DNA of 64,000 nt from Hymenobacter lapidiphilus (GTDB taxonomy: Bacteria > Bacteroidota > Bacteroidia > Cytophagales > Hymenobacteraceae), in contig NZ_QVLT01000028.1 of the NCBI RefSeq assembly GCF_003417065.2, forward strand, positions 1 to 64,000, in the 5' to 3' direction. The notes under the pieces were generated by a model. It was given only the letters and a program-made list of their open reading frames with translations, did not search any database and was not told the origin of the DNA. The position numbers and the translations under genes are program-made. Positions 7,972-17,028 of the stretch are shown piece by piece (the stretch's first letter is position 1; each line of letters starts with the position of its first letter).

Positions 7972-8994
7972 TCACTCCTCGCCCTCTGGGTACCGTGGCA
8001 GGTGCCGGGGCTGGTCGTGCGCGTCGTACAGGTAACTTAGCGGGCGGTTCGGGTCGGCCATAATACGCTCAAGCGGAATCTGCCAGCGCTTCCACATTTC
8101 CAGCAGCGACTGGGCGTAGGCACTATTTTCCCAGGGATTGAAAATGGCCCCGGTTACGTCGTCGATGAGCGAATCCATTACTACCTCCTGGTCGCCCGGC
8201 TTCAGGGCGCGGGGGAAGTAGTCGGGCACCACATTGAGCAGGTAGGCGGCATAGTACACGCGCGCCTTGAATTCGGCTACCTGCACCGGGTGCAGCGGCC
8301 GGCGGGCATCGGCATCGACGCGCCGCATGGCCTGCCCGATGATGCCGTTATCGACCAGACAGGCCACCAACACGGTTTCATCGAGCTTGATGCTGAAGGT
8401 CAGCGTGCTCAGGTCGTCATCGTACTCGAAGGGCAACTCGTCGTGGGTGGCGTCGGTTTCGAGCACGAATATCGAGGCGGGCGCGAAATCGTCGTAGCTG
8501 ATGGGTACGCGCAGGGCCTGCAGGGGCTGGAAAAAGGCCTGGAAACGGCGCAGCATCTGGGCGTTTTCGGCCAGCGGGTACTGCGGCATAGCTAACGGGT
8601 CCTGCTGGTTGATGAGCTCGGTTATCAGAATACCGTAGAACATCTTGCCCAGCCACAGAAACAGTGTCTGCTCATCCAGTTCGCGAAACCCGCGCACGCC
8701 CTGCCGACTGACGGCCTCCACGTGCGCTTCTAACGGCTCGACGTGCCGCGTGCGGCAACGGGCACAGCAGGCAATGCGCAACTCCGGATAGGTAACAATG
8801 CGCAGGTCAAGCAGCCTGATGGGCCGCTCGCGCAGCTGGTAGCGGTCCATGAGCCAGTCGGCGAAAACCGGAACCGTATCCTGGGGCGGCGTGGTGGGGG
8901 TTCCGCACAAAAAGCACGCCTCCGGCCCGAAGCGCATGCCGTCGAATGGTTCGTAAAGGGTCAGGTCGGCGACGAAGGGAGCAGAGTCAGACAT
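7972..8994 (-). CDS. Conserved hypothetical protein with two Cys pairs
   Basis: Function not recognised. The start MSDSAPFVADLT gives 340 residues; 18 upstream codons look non-coding. The N-terminus has two possible zinc knuckles, CFLCG at 27-31 and CCARC at 76-80 followed by RTRH, about 47 residues apart, the pattern of a split zinc ribbon or treble clef. The middle is alpha-helical and the C-terminus acidic. There is no signal peptide, so it is probably cytoplasmic. The gene stands alone between a terminator and the hairpin at 9042-9085. An HNH-like or zinc-binding regulatory role is possible, but no catalytic His motif is clear. Confidence 0.65.
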   Translation of the reverse strand: MSDSAPFVADLTLYEPFDGMRFGPEACFLCGTPTTPPQDTVPVFADWLMDRYQLRERPIRLLDLRIVTYPELRIACCARCRTRHVEPLEAHVEAVSRQGVRGFRELDEQTLFLWLGKMFYGILITELINQQDPLAMPQYPLAENAQMLRRFQAFFQPLQALRVPISYDDFAPASIFVLETDATHDELPFEYDDDLSTLTFSIKLDETVLVACLVDNGIIGQAMRRVDADARRPLHPVQVAEFKARVYYAAYLLNVVPDYFPRALKPGDQEVVMDSLIDDVTGAIFNPWENSAYAQSLLEMWKRWQIPLERIMADPNRPLSYLYDAHDQPRHLPRYPEGEE

Positions 8995-9041
8995 AAAATA
9001 AGCAGCAAGCAGAGGCGTAAAGTTACGTCGGCGGCTGCCCG

Positions 9042-9081
9042 AACCCACTCATCCTCGGGCACGGCGTGCCGAAGGATGAGC
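9042..9081. terminator. Strong hairpin between two leftward genes
   Basis: Arms acccactcatcc and ggatgagcgggt (one mismatch) surround an inner cgggcacggcgtgccg hairpin. A T-run follows on the plus strand only, so its effect on the leftward transcripts is uncertain. Confidence 0.45.
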
Positions 9082-9088
9082 GGGTTTT

Positions 9089-9484
9089 TTACTTTGACAG
9101 CTGCGAGCCGAGCTTCATCAGGGTTTTGCCAAGCTGAGCAAGCGGCGTAGCATAGTCGTTGGAGGTTTCTTCGGCCACCTTACTGGTTTCGTTGCCCAGC
9201 GAGGCCAGCGTTTCGGCCAGGTCGTGGGTATCGGTGTCTGACGAGGACAACTGCTTATGCACCAACTGTAGCTCCTGGGTTACTTTGGCCAGACCAGCGC
9301 GCTCGGTCGCCTTCAGCACTTCAATCCAGCGGTCGATTTCGGCCAGCGCCTGCCCCACGTCGGGCAATTTGGCGCCCAGCAGGCTAAGCGTGTCGGTAAG
9401 CAGGGCCGAGTTCTGCTCATCGGTAACGGTGAGCGGTACAGAAGGGGCGGGCTGGTTGGCAGGGGTGGAGGCGGTGGAATCCAT
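9089..9484 (-). CDS. Small helical hypothetical protein
   Basis: No family recognised. Starting at MDSTASTPANQPAP (49 upstream codons look non-coding) it has 131 residues: a short disordered Ser/Pro-rich head and then amphipathic helices throughout, with heptad-like Leu spacing (for example LLTDTLSLLGAKLPDVGQAL). It lacks a signal peptide and Cys. It is divergent from the NERD/WG-repeat gene, sharing the 158-base region 9485-9642. A helical bundle or oligomerisation module is plausible. Confidence 0.6.
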   Translation of the reverse strand: MDSTASTPANQPAPSVPLTVTDEQNSALLTDTLSLLGAKLPDVGQALAEIDRWIEVLKATERAGLAKVTQELQLVHKQLSSSDTDTHDLAETLASLGNETSKVAEETSNDYATPLAQLGKTLMKLGSQLSK

Positions 9485-9642
9485 AGGAAAGGCAGAAAAG
9501 CGAAAGAAACGACATAGATGAACTACCCGGCTATACTTGCCCGTGGCCCGAAAAGTTGGCGCATCCGGACGGCGGCGGCCTGCGTACCCTACCTTTGCAC
9601 CGGCCTGTTTGGGTCGGAAAGTTGCGGCCACACCGCTTGTTC

Positions 9643-11670
9643 ATGCTGCATCAGTACCAATCTTCCCCGTTTTTCTCACCCATCCGTCAGAAGCAGTTTG
9701 AGGCCATAGCCGCCGCGCTGGCCGCCGAAGCCGGCGCGCCGCCCACGCTGCTGCTGGGCCAAGTGCCGCTGCCGGCCGGCGAGGCCCCCATTGATGCGCT
9801 GCTGCTGCGCCCCCGCAGCCTCACCATTGTGCAGCTGCTGCCCGCCGGCGGCGAGCTGGAGCTACCCGACCTGCGCACCGGGCCCTGGTACCTCGACGGT
9901 ACGCCGCTGGAGCTACCGACCCCCGAAGCCGATGAAGCCGACAACCCATTTGCCCGCTTCGAGCGGCAACGAAGTGCGCTGGCAGCTTTGCTGGGGCCAT
10001 ACCTGCCGGCCGAAGCGGCCAACCTGCACTTTATAACCGGGCTGGTCCTGTTCAGCGCCCCCGTGCAGTTCGGGCCCACCGTAGAGGCCCGCATGGGGGC
10101 CGTACCGGCTGCCTCCACCTTTCATCTGCTGCCCGACCCGAGCCGGTTTACGCGCCGCCTGGCCCAGCTGGCCTCGCCCGAAATCGACCTCACGCCCACC
10201 GACTTCGAGCAGGTAGCTGCCCTGCTTACGGGCGTGGAAGGGCTGGTTAGCGCCCCCACACCCGGACCGGCCGAAACGGCTGCGGCAGCCGGGCCACCAA
10301 TGGCCGCCGGCATCCACGAAGCAGAACCTACCGGCTCCGGCGAGCAGCTGGGCAAGTGGGCCGGGCAGCTGTGGCGCTGGCTGGGGGCCGAAGACGTGGC
10401 CGAGCTCGACCGCACCTCTACCGGCTACGAAATCGACATTGACGCGCATTACCAGGAAAAGCAGGAGCTGGAGGCCCTGCGCCAACAGATGCAGCAGGAA
10501 GTGCAGCAGCAGCTAAATGCCCTCGAAGCGCGTGAAACCGCCCGCGAGCAGCGCATGACGGAGCTACAGGAGCAGTTGCAGGCGGCCCCGGTTGCGCCCG
10601 AAGCGCCCCACTTAGCCTCCCTCCTGAGCGCCGAGCGGCAGGAGAAACAGGCCCTCGAAGCCTCCATCGACCGCCACCGTTCCGACCTGGAGGCCCGCAA
10701 CCAGGAGCTGGGCCAGAAAATCGGGCAGCTCGAACAGCTCATCAGCCAACTGGCCACGGCTCCGGCCGGAACTCCGGCGGCCAGCCCCGCCCCGGCGGCA
10801 CCCCGCCCGGTAGCCGACAACAGCCTGCCCGCGCCCACACCGCACCTGCCGCCCTCGGTTGCCGCAACGCAGCTCACCGCCAGCCAGCCAAGCGCCTGGG
10901 CCAGCTATTGGGCCCGGGCGCAGGCTATTGACTGGAAACGGTTGCCAGAGCAGGGCCGGGCTACTATTGGGGAGCAGCTGGCGGCCCTGCCACCCCGCAC
11001 CCGCTACGTGGCGCTGGCCGGTGGAGCGGCCCTTATCCTGGCCCTGGGTGTAACCCGGTGCAGCCCCGAAGAACCCATACCATTCGAGCATAATGGCCAG
11101 TACGGCCTCTTGCAGCCCGGCGGCGACACGCTGCTGCCCGCCCGCTACGCCCGCATCAACGAGTTCCGGGAGGGCCGGGCGATAGTGGAGCAGGATGGCG
11201 TATCCGGGTTCGTGGCCGCCGACGGAACGGAAGTCATCAAGCCGGCCTACGATGCCTTGTATCCTTACGCCGACGGATATGCCCGGGCCCGGGCCGGCGA
11301 GCTGTACACGTTTCTGAATGAAGGCGGCGAGGAGTTCAACTCGTTTTACTACGCCGCCCGCGACTTCTCGGAAGGCTACGCGGCCGTGCTCACCGCCCAG
11401 GGCTGGCACTACATTCAGGGGCCCGAGGAGCCCGCCGCGCCCGTTATCTTTCAGGAAGCCTATTCCTTCGACCAGAAGCTGGCCCGCGTGAAAACAGGGG
11501 GCTACTTCACCTTCATCGGCCCAGACTACCTGGCCGACACCACCGCCGGCAGCGCCCCTTTCGGCCGCTACGCCAGCGCCACCGACTTCGACGACCGGGG
11601 CCGGGCGCAGGTGACGCAAAACGGCCGCATCTTCTTTATCGACCGCCAGGCGCAGGAGGCCGGGAAGTAG
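9643..11670 (+). CDS. NERD-like, coiled-coil, membrane-anchored WG-repeat protein
   Basis: The 675-residue protein starts at MLHQYQSSPFFSP, downstream of a TACCTTTG element at 9590-9597. Four regions can be seen: an N-terminal part (about 12-200) resembling a nuclease-related NERD domain (IDALLLRPRSLTIVQL), a Gln/Glu-rich coiled coil (about 265-395), a Pro/Ala-rich linker and one membrane helix (about 453-472, YVALAGGAALILALGV), and a C-terminal WG-type repeat region (about 480-675, for example GQYGLLQPGGDTLLPARY). In NERD proteins the strand after the Asp usually carries a Glu-x-Lys; here it reads VQLLPAGG, so nuclease activity is doubtful. Function unknown. Confidence 0.7.
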   Translation: MLHQYQSSPFFSPIRQKQFEAIAAALAAEAGAPPTLLLGQVPLPAGEAPIDALLLRPRSLTIVQLLPAGGELELPDLRTGPWYLDGTPLELPTPEADEADNPFARFERQRSALAALLGPYLPAEAANLHFITGLVLFSAPVQFGPTVEARMGAVPAASTFHLLPDPSRFTRRLAQLASPEIDLTPTDFEQVAALLTGVEGLVSAPTPGPAETAAAAGPPMAAGIHEAEPTGSGEQLGKWAGQLWRWLGAEDVAELDRTSTGYEIDIDAHYQEKQELEALRQQMQQEVQQQLNALEARETAREQRMTELQEQLQAAPVAPEAPHLASLLSAERQEKQALEASIDRHRSDLEARNQELGQKIGQLEQLISQLATAPAGTPAASPAPAAPRPVADNSLPAPTPHLPPSVAATQLTASQPSAWASYWARAQAIDWKRLPEQGRATIGEQLAALPPRTRYVALAGGAALILALGVTRCSPEEPIPFEHNGQYGLLQPGGDTLLPARYARINEFREGRAIVEQDGVSGFVAADGTEVIKPAYDALYPYADGYARARAGELYTFLNEGGEEFNSFYYAARDFSEGYAAVLTAQGWHYIQGPEEPAAPVIFQEAYSFDQKLARVKTGGYFTFIGPDYLADTTAGSAPFGRYASATDFDDRGRAQVTQNGRIFFIDRQAQEAGK

Positions 11671-11688
11671 GGCCGGCGGTGGCCCACG

Positions 11689-12087
11689 CTAATCGTCGTG
11701 GCGCTTGCGCTTGTACTTGCCTTTGCCTTTCCACTTTTTGCCCGACCAGAACCCCGAGCGCCCCTGCCCGGCCTGGGTAGCGGCAGGGCCGGGGCTGTGC
11801 AGCGTCAGCCGGCCGCGGCTATCGGGTTCGGCGCGGGCGGCCTCGCCGAGCATAGTGCAGCCCTGGCCGTCGCGCAGCTCGGTGCGGCGGCCGTCGCGCT
11901 CCACCACCCAGCCGTCGCGCGTAACGCGGCGGCCGTTGGGCAGCTGCACATCGTGGGGCATGGGCCGGACTTCGCCGTTGCGAACCACGAACATAGTACC
12001 GTCGCGCCGCTGGAAACCATCGTTGGCCTGGGCCGCTGCCAGGTGAGTTAGTAGAAAACAGGCAAATAAGAGCAGGCAAAAACGCAT
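11689..12087 (-). CDS. Secreted small protein with DUF6799-like repeats
   Basis: 132 residues from MRFCLLLFACFLLTH, with a clear signal peptide cleaved after AAAQA. The mature part has two related segments, DGTMFVVRNGEVRPM and NGRRVTRDGWVVERDGRR, resembling the short beta repeats of Hymenobacter proteins annotated as DUF6799. The tail is very basic (KKWKGKGKYKRKRHDD). A role in the envelope is likely but not specified. The gene ends 18 bases from the convergent WG-repeat gene. Confidence 0.65.
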   Translation of the reverse strand: MRFCLLLFACFLLTHLAAAQANDGFQRRDGTMFVVRNGEVRPMPHDVQLPNGRRVTRDGWVVERDGRRTELRDGQGCTMLGEAARAEPDSRGRLTLHSPGPAATQAGQGRSGFWSGKKWKGKGKYKRKRHDD

Positions 12088-12321
12088 AGGGAGCAGGCAA
12101 ATGGTGGCTGCCGGCCGGGGCGGCGGCCCTTCCATACGGCGAAGTCGGCTAGGAGTTGAAAGATTCGGTATGAGGCGGCCCTGACGGAACGATCCGGACA
12201 GCGCAACACAGCGAGTCCGATAAAATTCTTCCGGAAGCGGGTTACTTTTTTCGGTCACGCTTATAAAAACCTGTCCGACAGGCCGTCGGTATCCATTTCT
12301 TCCCTTTTGATTTCTACTCCG

Positions 12322-12642
12322 ATGAAAACCCTGTTCAAAACCCTCTTCGTTGCCGCTGCCGTTACGCTCTCCGCTGCTTCCTGCACCGAGCAGAACCAGG
12401 AGAATGCCGAAGCCAACACCGAAGCTGCCGCTGACAATGCCGCCGTAGCCACCGATGACGCCCTCGAAAACGCTGGTCAGGCAGTTGAAAACACGGCCGA
12501 GAATGCCGCCGCCAACACCGAAGCCGCCGCTGAAAAAGCCGCTGCCGAAACCAAAGCTGCTGCCGACAAAGCCGACAACAAAATGGATGCCGCCGCCGGC
12601 GACGCCAAAGCCGAAATCAACGCCGCTACCCGCACCAACTAG
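12322..12642 (+). CDS. Ala/Glu-rich lipoprotein
   Basis: 106 residues from MKTLFKTLFVAAAV. A lipoprotein signal ends at SAASC (Cys21). The mature protein is almost entirely Ala, Glu, Asn, Thr and Lys in 11-residue-like repeats (NAAANTEAAAEKAAAE), which suggests a long amphipathic helix of the kind seen in LEA-like or apolipoprotein-like stress proteins. Low complexity prevents family assignment. Transcribed alone; a long inverted repeat follows. Confidence 0.7.
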   Translation: MKTLFKTLFVAAAVTLSAASCTEQNQENAEANTEAAADNAAVATDDALENAGQAVENTAENAAANTEAAAEKAAAETKAAADKADNKMDAAAGDAKAEINAATRTN

Positions 12643-12697
12643 TAGCGCGCCCGGCGCTTAGCCGCCAGCGCGGGATAAGCTGCCTGGCCGGCTGAAG

Positions 12698-12770
12698 CGA
12701 AACGAAGGACCTTATTACACTGAGACGAGTCGTTTTTACGGCCGCTGCAGTGTAATAATGTCCTTTTGCG
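12698..12770. repeat. Inverted repeat between convergent genes
   Basis: Arms 12698-12722 and 12748-12770 share the core ttattacactg / cagtgtaataa and flanking aaggac / gtcctt with a few mismatches. It lies between the lipoprotein gene and the convergent hypothetical gene ending at 12791. Confidence 0.6.
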
Positions 12771-12790
12771 TTGCGCAGCCGAGCCGTTTT

Positions 12791-14326
12791 TTAGGCTCGG
12801 GGCTCCGATTCGGGGGCGTTGGCCAGCTCCAGCAGCACGCTGTAGTAAGGCTGGCCCGTGACCTGCGAGCGAAGCCAGCTGAAGAAGCTCAGGGCCTGCA
12901 AATCTTCCTGGCCCAGCGACACGAACGACGGAATCTGGAGCAGGCGGGCGGCGAAGGCGGGGCAGCTGGCGGTGGCCGGATCGTCGATAAGCTCGCCCAC
13001 CAGCTGCAGGTAGCTCAGCACGGTCGAGTAGCCGCCGCCGCCGGCCCCGAACCGCTCCTTCAGTAGCCGCTCGATGGCCCGTAGGCGGTTGTGGGCCAGG
13101 TCGGGGTTGCCCAGCTCGAACTGGATCAGCATTTCGCCCATGCCGCGGTTGATAACCCACTCGACGCCCATTTCCTGCTCGCAGTAGTGGTCGGTGCGCC
13201 CGATGGCCTGCAGCGTTTGGTTGGCTTTCTGAAACTGCCCTTCGGCAAAGTAGTGGAAGCCCAGGCCCAGGCGGCCCGTCAGCTCTTCGCGGGGGCTGAG
13301 CGGCAGCCGCAGCATCTGTTCAAGCAAACAGATGCTCTCGGAGTTGCGGCGCAGAAAGGCGTAGTTGGCGGCCAGCAGAAAGGTGTAGCGCGGCCACATA
13401 GCCGCCCGCAGCAGGCGCGGACCGGCTTCGAGCAGCGCCCGCAGCCGCTCCAGATACTCCACCGACTCGGTGAAGCGGCGGGTGCGGTACAGGGCGTGGG
13501 CAATCATCAGCAGCAGCCCCAGCTGGGCCTCGCGGTGGGCCGGCCGGAAGCCGTGGCGCTTCTCCATCAGGTGGTAGCAGCGCATCACGAAGGGCGCAAA
13601 CGAGGCGTAGTCGCGGCGCACGAGCATGGCCGCGCGGGTAATGGACATAAGCCGCAGCAGCAGCGCGGGCCGGCGCGCAAAGGCCTCCTGCAGGTCGTAC
13701 TCGCGCAGCACCTGCTGCAGAATCTCGTCAAACGACTCGGCGGCCCGACCCTTCAGGCGCGAATGGCGCAGACGCTGGCGGATGAGGCTGTCGGCAATGT
13801 TGGCCCGCTCCTCCTCGTCGGCGTCCTTTTTGTTGAGGTTGCGCTGGCGGATGATATCGTCGAGCGGGTCGGCGTGGGGGCTGTGGGCGCGGGCTATCTG
13901 GAGGTTATACACGGCGTTGAGCTGTTCGTACTGCTCGTTGGTGCGGGCCAGCTTTTCGGCCTTGCGCAGCGTGCTCCAGGCCAGCCGCTCGATGCCGGCC
14001 TCAAACAGGTACTGGGCCAGCGTGAGCAGCCCGCGCACCGAAGCGGCCGCCGTGGGGTCTTGCTGGTGCTGGCGCAGCAGCAGAAAGTCGAGCAAGTGGC
14101 GCAGCAGACGTTTGCGCAGGGCATAATAAGCTACGGCGTTGGGCTCGTTGGGGTAGAGACGGGCCAGCAACTCGGGGGTGGTATGCTCGCGCGACTGGGC
14201 CAGCAGCTCGTAGAGGCGCACATCCATGCGGCCGTTCTGCTTGCGGCGCTGGCGCTGAATAAATTGCCGAAACTCCTTGTGGTCGTCGGGCGAGAAGGTG
14301 GCAAGCGTGGTGCGCAGGTCGTCCAT
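12791..14326 (-). CDS. Helical-repeat (TPR-like) conserved hypothetical protein
   Basis: 511 residues from MDDLRTTLATFSPDDHKEF, cytoplasmic, without signal or membrane segment. Almost all of it is predicted helix; the pattern of paired helices (for example SVRGLLTLAQYLFEAGIERL, then a run with AWSTLRKAEKLARTNEQY) looks like divergent TPR/solenoid repeats. The N-terminal 50 residues are charged and could bind nucleic acid or protein. Similar large helical proteins are common in Hymenobacter-type genomes without assigned function. Single gene with an AT-rich 172-base upstream region. Confidence 0.65.
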   Translation of the reverse strand: MDDLRTTLATFSPDDHKEFRQFIQRQRRKQNGRMDVRLYELLAQSREHTTPELLARLYPNEPNAVAYYALRKRLLRHLLDFLLLRQHQQDPTAAASVRGLLTLAQYLFEAGIERLAWSTLRKAEKLARTNEQYEQLNAVYNLQIARAHSPHADPLDDIIRQRNLNKKDADEEERANIADSLIRQRLRHSRLKGRAAESFDEILQQVLREYDLQEAFARRPALLLRLMSITRAAMLVRRDYASFAPFVMRCYHLMEKRHGFRPAHREAQLGLLLMIAHALYRTRRFTESVEYLERLRALLEAGPRLLRAAMWPRYTFLLAANYAFLRRNSESICLLEQMLRLPLSPREELTGRLGLGFHYFAEGQFQKANQTLQAIGRTDHYCEQEMGVEWVINRGMGEMLIQFELGNPDLAHNRLRAIERLLKERFGAGGGGYSTVLSYLQLVGELIDDPATASCPAFAARLLQIPSFVSLGQEDLQALSFFSWLRSQVTGQPYYSVLLELANAPESEPRA

Positions 14327-14498
14327 GAGCGGGCGGAGCTTTCTAAAGTCTAAATCTATTGCTATAAACCACTGATTTACAAACGCATTTATTGTAACCA
14401 GCGGCGGCTATCGGGTCTAAATATAGAACATCCTGGTTGCAACTAAGCGTGGCTGAATTGGCATCTTTCCGGAGAGTTTCACCCTAAGCCCCGCTACT

Positions 14499-15260
14499 AT
14501 GCTCCCTCGTTTACTCAGCTTACTACTGCTGCTGCTGGTTTCAGCCTTCGCCGCGCAGGCCCAGGATGTGCTCACCAAGCAATCGGGCGAAGAAATTGCC
14601 GTGAAAGTGCTGGAGATTTCGCCCACCGGCGTAACCTACCGCCGCACCGACAACCCCGACGGACCGCTGATTACGGTGCGTAAAACCGACGTTTTCATGA
14701 TTCGCTACGCCAACGGCACCAAGGAAGTATTTGACGTAGGCAACGCGCCCCGGTCGTTGCCGGCCGGACCGCCCGCACCAGCTGGCCAGACCTACTCCGG
14801 TCCCGCCGTACCCGGCGACGAGCTCCTGACCGAGCCCACCGTCAACCTCGGCGGGCCGCGCATCGGCTTCACGGTGCTCACGGGCGGAGCGGCTGATAAG
14901 GCCCGCAAGGACTTTAAACTCAACCCCTTTCTCACGCAGTTCGGCTGGCAGTTCGAAACGCGCATCTTCCGGCTTTCCTCGGGGCTGTCGGGGTTGGTTG
15001 AGGTGGTACCGCTGATTGGCGGGCTGGAACAGGGCAAATTTATCCCCAGCCTGAATGCGCTGGTTGGCATCCGCGGGCCCAAGGGCTTCGAGTTCGGCCT
15101 AGGGCCTAACATAACGCCGGCCGGCGCCAACATTGCCCTGGCTATCGGCACTTCATTTAAGGTTGAAGACGTTAATTTTCCGGTAAACCTGGCTGTAGTG
15201 CCCGGCAACGGCGGCGTGCGGTTCAGCCTGCTGTTGGGCTTCAACTACCGCCGCCGCTAA
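14499..15260 (+). CDS. Secreted hypothetical protein, first of three tandem paralogues
   Basis: 253 residues with a signal peptide (about 1-21, ending FAAQAQ). Residues about 22-75 form a module shared with the two genes downstream: DVLTKQSGEEIAVKVLEISP, VTYRR, then TDVFMIRYANGTKEVF. The C-terminal half (about 115-253) is unlike the paralogues: glycine-rich beta strands ending in FSLLLGFNYRRR, which suggests a small outer-membrane barrel or beta-sandwich. The shared module resembles the short beta domains found in Bacteroidota envelope proteins. Function unknown. Confidence 0.7.
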   Translation: MLPRLLSLLLLLLVSAFAAQAQDVLTKQSGEEIAVKVLEISPTGVTYRRTDNPDGPLITVRKTDVFMIRYANGTKEVFDVGNAPRSLPAGPPAPAGQTYSGPAVPGDELLTEPTVNLGGPRIGFTVLTGGAADKARKDFKLNPFLTQFGWQFETRIFRLSSGLSGLVEVVPLIGGLEQGKFIPSLNALVGIRGPKGFEFGLGPNITPAGANIALAIGTSFKVEDVNFPVNLAVVPGNGGVRFSLLLGFNYRRR

Positions 15261-15309
15261 GGGGGCGGGCGTTTTCACCGTTTCTCGTCTTTCCTTATTT
15301 GCGGAGGCT

Positions 15310-15776
15310 ATGCACCCCTTGTTCTGCCTGCTGCTGACTACCACGACCCTGCTGGGGGCCAGCCGGGCCCAGGTCCAGCAGCCTCCTGCCGCCGTAGCCG
15401 ATTCGGCCGCCGTACAGGCCGTGCCCCATGCCCTGGGTACTGCCGACGTGATTGTGCGCACCAACGGCGACGAGCTGCCGGCCCGGGTGTTGGGCGTTAC
15501 GCCGCAGGTAGTGCGCTACCTGCCGCCGCCGGACCTGCCGGGTTGGTGGTGGGCAGCGCGGTGGCCCTCAGTCCGCCGTTGCACCTCAGCCTGAAAGCGC
15601 CTGCTCCGGTACTACTCCAAGACCCAGACTACTACAAGGGTTACTACCAGCAGGCTAAAAGACGCAAAGCAGGCAAAGCCACTCTGGGCTTCGGACTCGG
15701 CGCGGCAAGCCTCACGCTTGTACTCGCAATAGTCAGCAGCACTATATTTAGTGGCAGCTTGCTGAATTTGTATTAA
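15310..15776 (+). pseudogene. Broken middle paralogue (internal deletion plus frame change)
   Basis: Compared with the intact paralogue at 15858-16589, the N-terminal part (signal peptide, then DVIVRTNGDELPARVLGVTP) runs to about 15540 in one frame. The C-terminal part (VVGSAVALSPPLHLSL, then LLQDPDYYKGYYQQAKRRKAGK) continues in another frame from 15543. About 100 codons are missing between them, including the FMIRYANGT segment. The reading frame from the original start ends at 15594. This is most simply an out-of-frame internal deletion. Confidence 0.8.
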
Positions 15777-15857
15777 ATCCGCCGCTATGCAAGGCGCAGC
15801 CCGGCGTCATAGCGGCGCACATGTATTATAGGCCCTAAGCCCTCATTTGAAGAAACC

Positions 15858-16589
15858 ATGCGTACCATATTCTTTTCCCTGCTGACGACCACCGCACTGC
15901 TGGTTGCCAGCTTCAGCCAGGCCCAGCAGACTCCCGTCGCGCCCGACTCGAGCACCCGGCCGGCAATAAGTCCGGCGGCCCGCACGGGAACGGGCACTGC
16001 CACCGACGTGATTGTGCGCACCAACGGCGACGAGCTGCCGGCCCGGGTGCTGCGCATTACGCCCCAGCTGGTGCGCTACCTGCCCCTGCCCCTGCCGCCA
16101 CCCACCGACTCGCTGGGCCGAGCCACGGCCGCCGATACGCTGCAGCTGGCTGCCACCGACGTGTTCATGATTCGCTACGCCAATGGCACGCGGGAAGTGC
16201 TACGGGCAACTTCGGCTCCGGCGCCCGGCACCAGCTTGGTGGGCTTGAGCACGGCGCAGCGCACCGCGCTAGGCCGCCAGGACAGCAGAAAGTATTACAA
16301 GCCCGACAAGGGAGTATTCTGGGGCACGTTTGGGGCTACGCTGGTACCCGCCATATACGGGCCCGTTGGGGGCATTATAACGGGCTCGGTAATGGCGCTT
16401 ACCCCGCCCCCCCGCCGCAACCTGAACGCGCCCGAGCCCGCCCTGCTCGACGACCCGGCCTATTACAATGGCTACCGCAAGCAGGCGCAGAACCGCAAGC
16501 TGGGCAAAGCCGCCGCCGGTTTCGGCACCGGCGTAGCCGTGGGCACAGTGATACTGCTGTACCTGCTCAGCACAATTACTCACATCTAG
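15858..16589 (+). CDS. Secreted/membrane hypothetical protein, third tandem paralogue
   Basis: 243 residues. A signal peptide (about 1-22) is followed by the shared module TDVIVRTNGDELPARVLRIT with TDVFMIRYANGTREVL. Two hydrophobic stretches follow, one near 158-178 (GATLVPAIYGPVGGIITGSV) and one at the C-terminus (VAVGTVILLYLLSTI), with DDPAYYNGYRKQAQNRKLGK between them. A run of 46 bases (16005-16050) is identical to the neighbouring broken paralogue, pointing to recent duplication or gene conversion. Probable envelope protein; function unknown. Confidence 0.7.
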   Translation: MRTIFFSLLTTTALLVASFSQAQQTPVAPDSSTRPAISPAARTGTGTATDVIVRTNGDELPARVLRITPQLVRYLPLPLPPPTDSLGRATAADTLQLAATDVFMIRYANGTREVLRATSAPAPGTSLVGLSTAQRTALGRQDSRKYYKPDKGVFWGTFGATLVPAIYGPVGGIITGSVMALTPPPRRNLNAPEPALLDDPAYYNGYRKQAQNRKLGKAAAGFGTGVAVGTVILLYLLSTITHI

Positions 16590-16669
16590 TGGCAGCGCGC
16601 AGCAGTGGAGTTCAACCTTAGGCCACGCTAACACGTAAAGCAGGTATCTTCCACCCTAACCCTACCATT

Positions 16670-16888
16670 ATGGACGCTAATAACAACGGCATCGACGACA
16701 GCACCGAACTCCGCGCCCGCGGCAACTGGAACGAAATCAAAGGCCAGACCAAGCAGAAGTGGGGCAACCTCACCGACGACGACATGGACTATGAGGAAGG
16801 CAAGCAGGATGAGTGGTTCGGTAATCTGCAGCAGAAAACCGGCGAAACGATGGACGACATCAAGCACTGGTTCCAGCGCACGTTCTAG
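16670..16888 (+). CDS. CsbD family stress protein
   Basis: 72 residues. Matches the CsbD family in length and pattern: RGNWNEIKGQTKQKWGNLTD is the hallmark first helix, followed by an acidic helix and a WFGNLQQKTGET segment. CsbD proteins are small, hydrophilic and induced in general stress or envelope stress; their molecular action is unknown. Monocistronic; a hairpin at 16904-16948 follows. Confidence 0.85.
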   Translation: MDANNNGIDDSTELRARGNWNEIKGQTKQKWGNLTDDDMDYEEGKQDEWFGNLQQKTGETMDDIKHWFQRTF

Positions 16889-16903
16889 CCCACTGCAATA
16901 GAA

Positions 16904-16948
16904 TATACCTGCAACGGCCCACTGCTCCTGCAGTGCGTTGCAGGTATA
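16904..16948 (+). terminator. Hairpin after the CsbD gene
   Basis: Perfect 13-base arms tatacctgcaacg / cgttgcaggtata with a further inner pairing (actgc / gcagt). No T-run, so it may be a processing site or a Rho-dependent end. Confidence 0.5.
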
Positions 16949-17028
16949 AGCCAGCTTGTTTATCTTACTGATCGTAATTATATCAATATTTTATTTAACT
17001 TTATTAGTAAAAAGCTATATTTCTCTCT

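Noticed and set aside
10612..11619. 335-codon minus-strand frame within the WG-repeat gene
   Set aside because: Gly/Arg/Val-rich shadow; the plus-strand protein has coherent domains.
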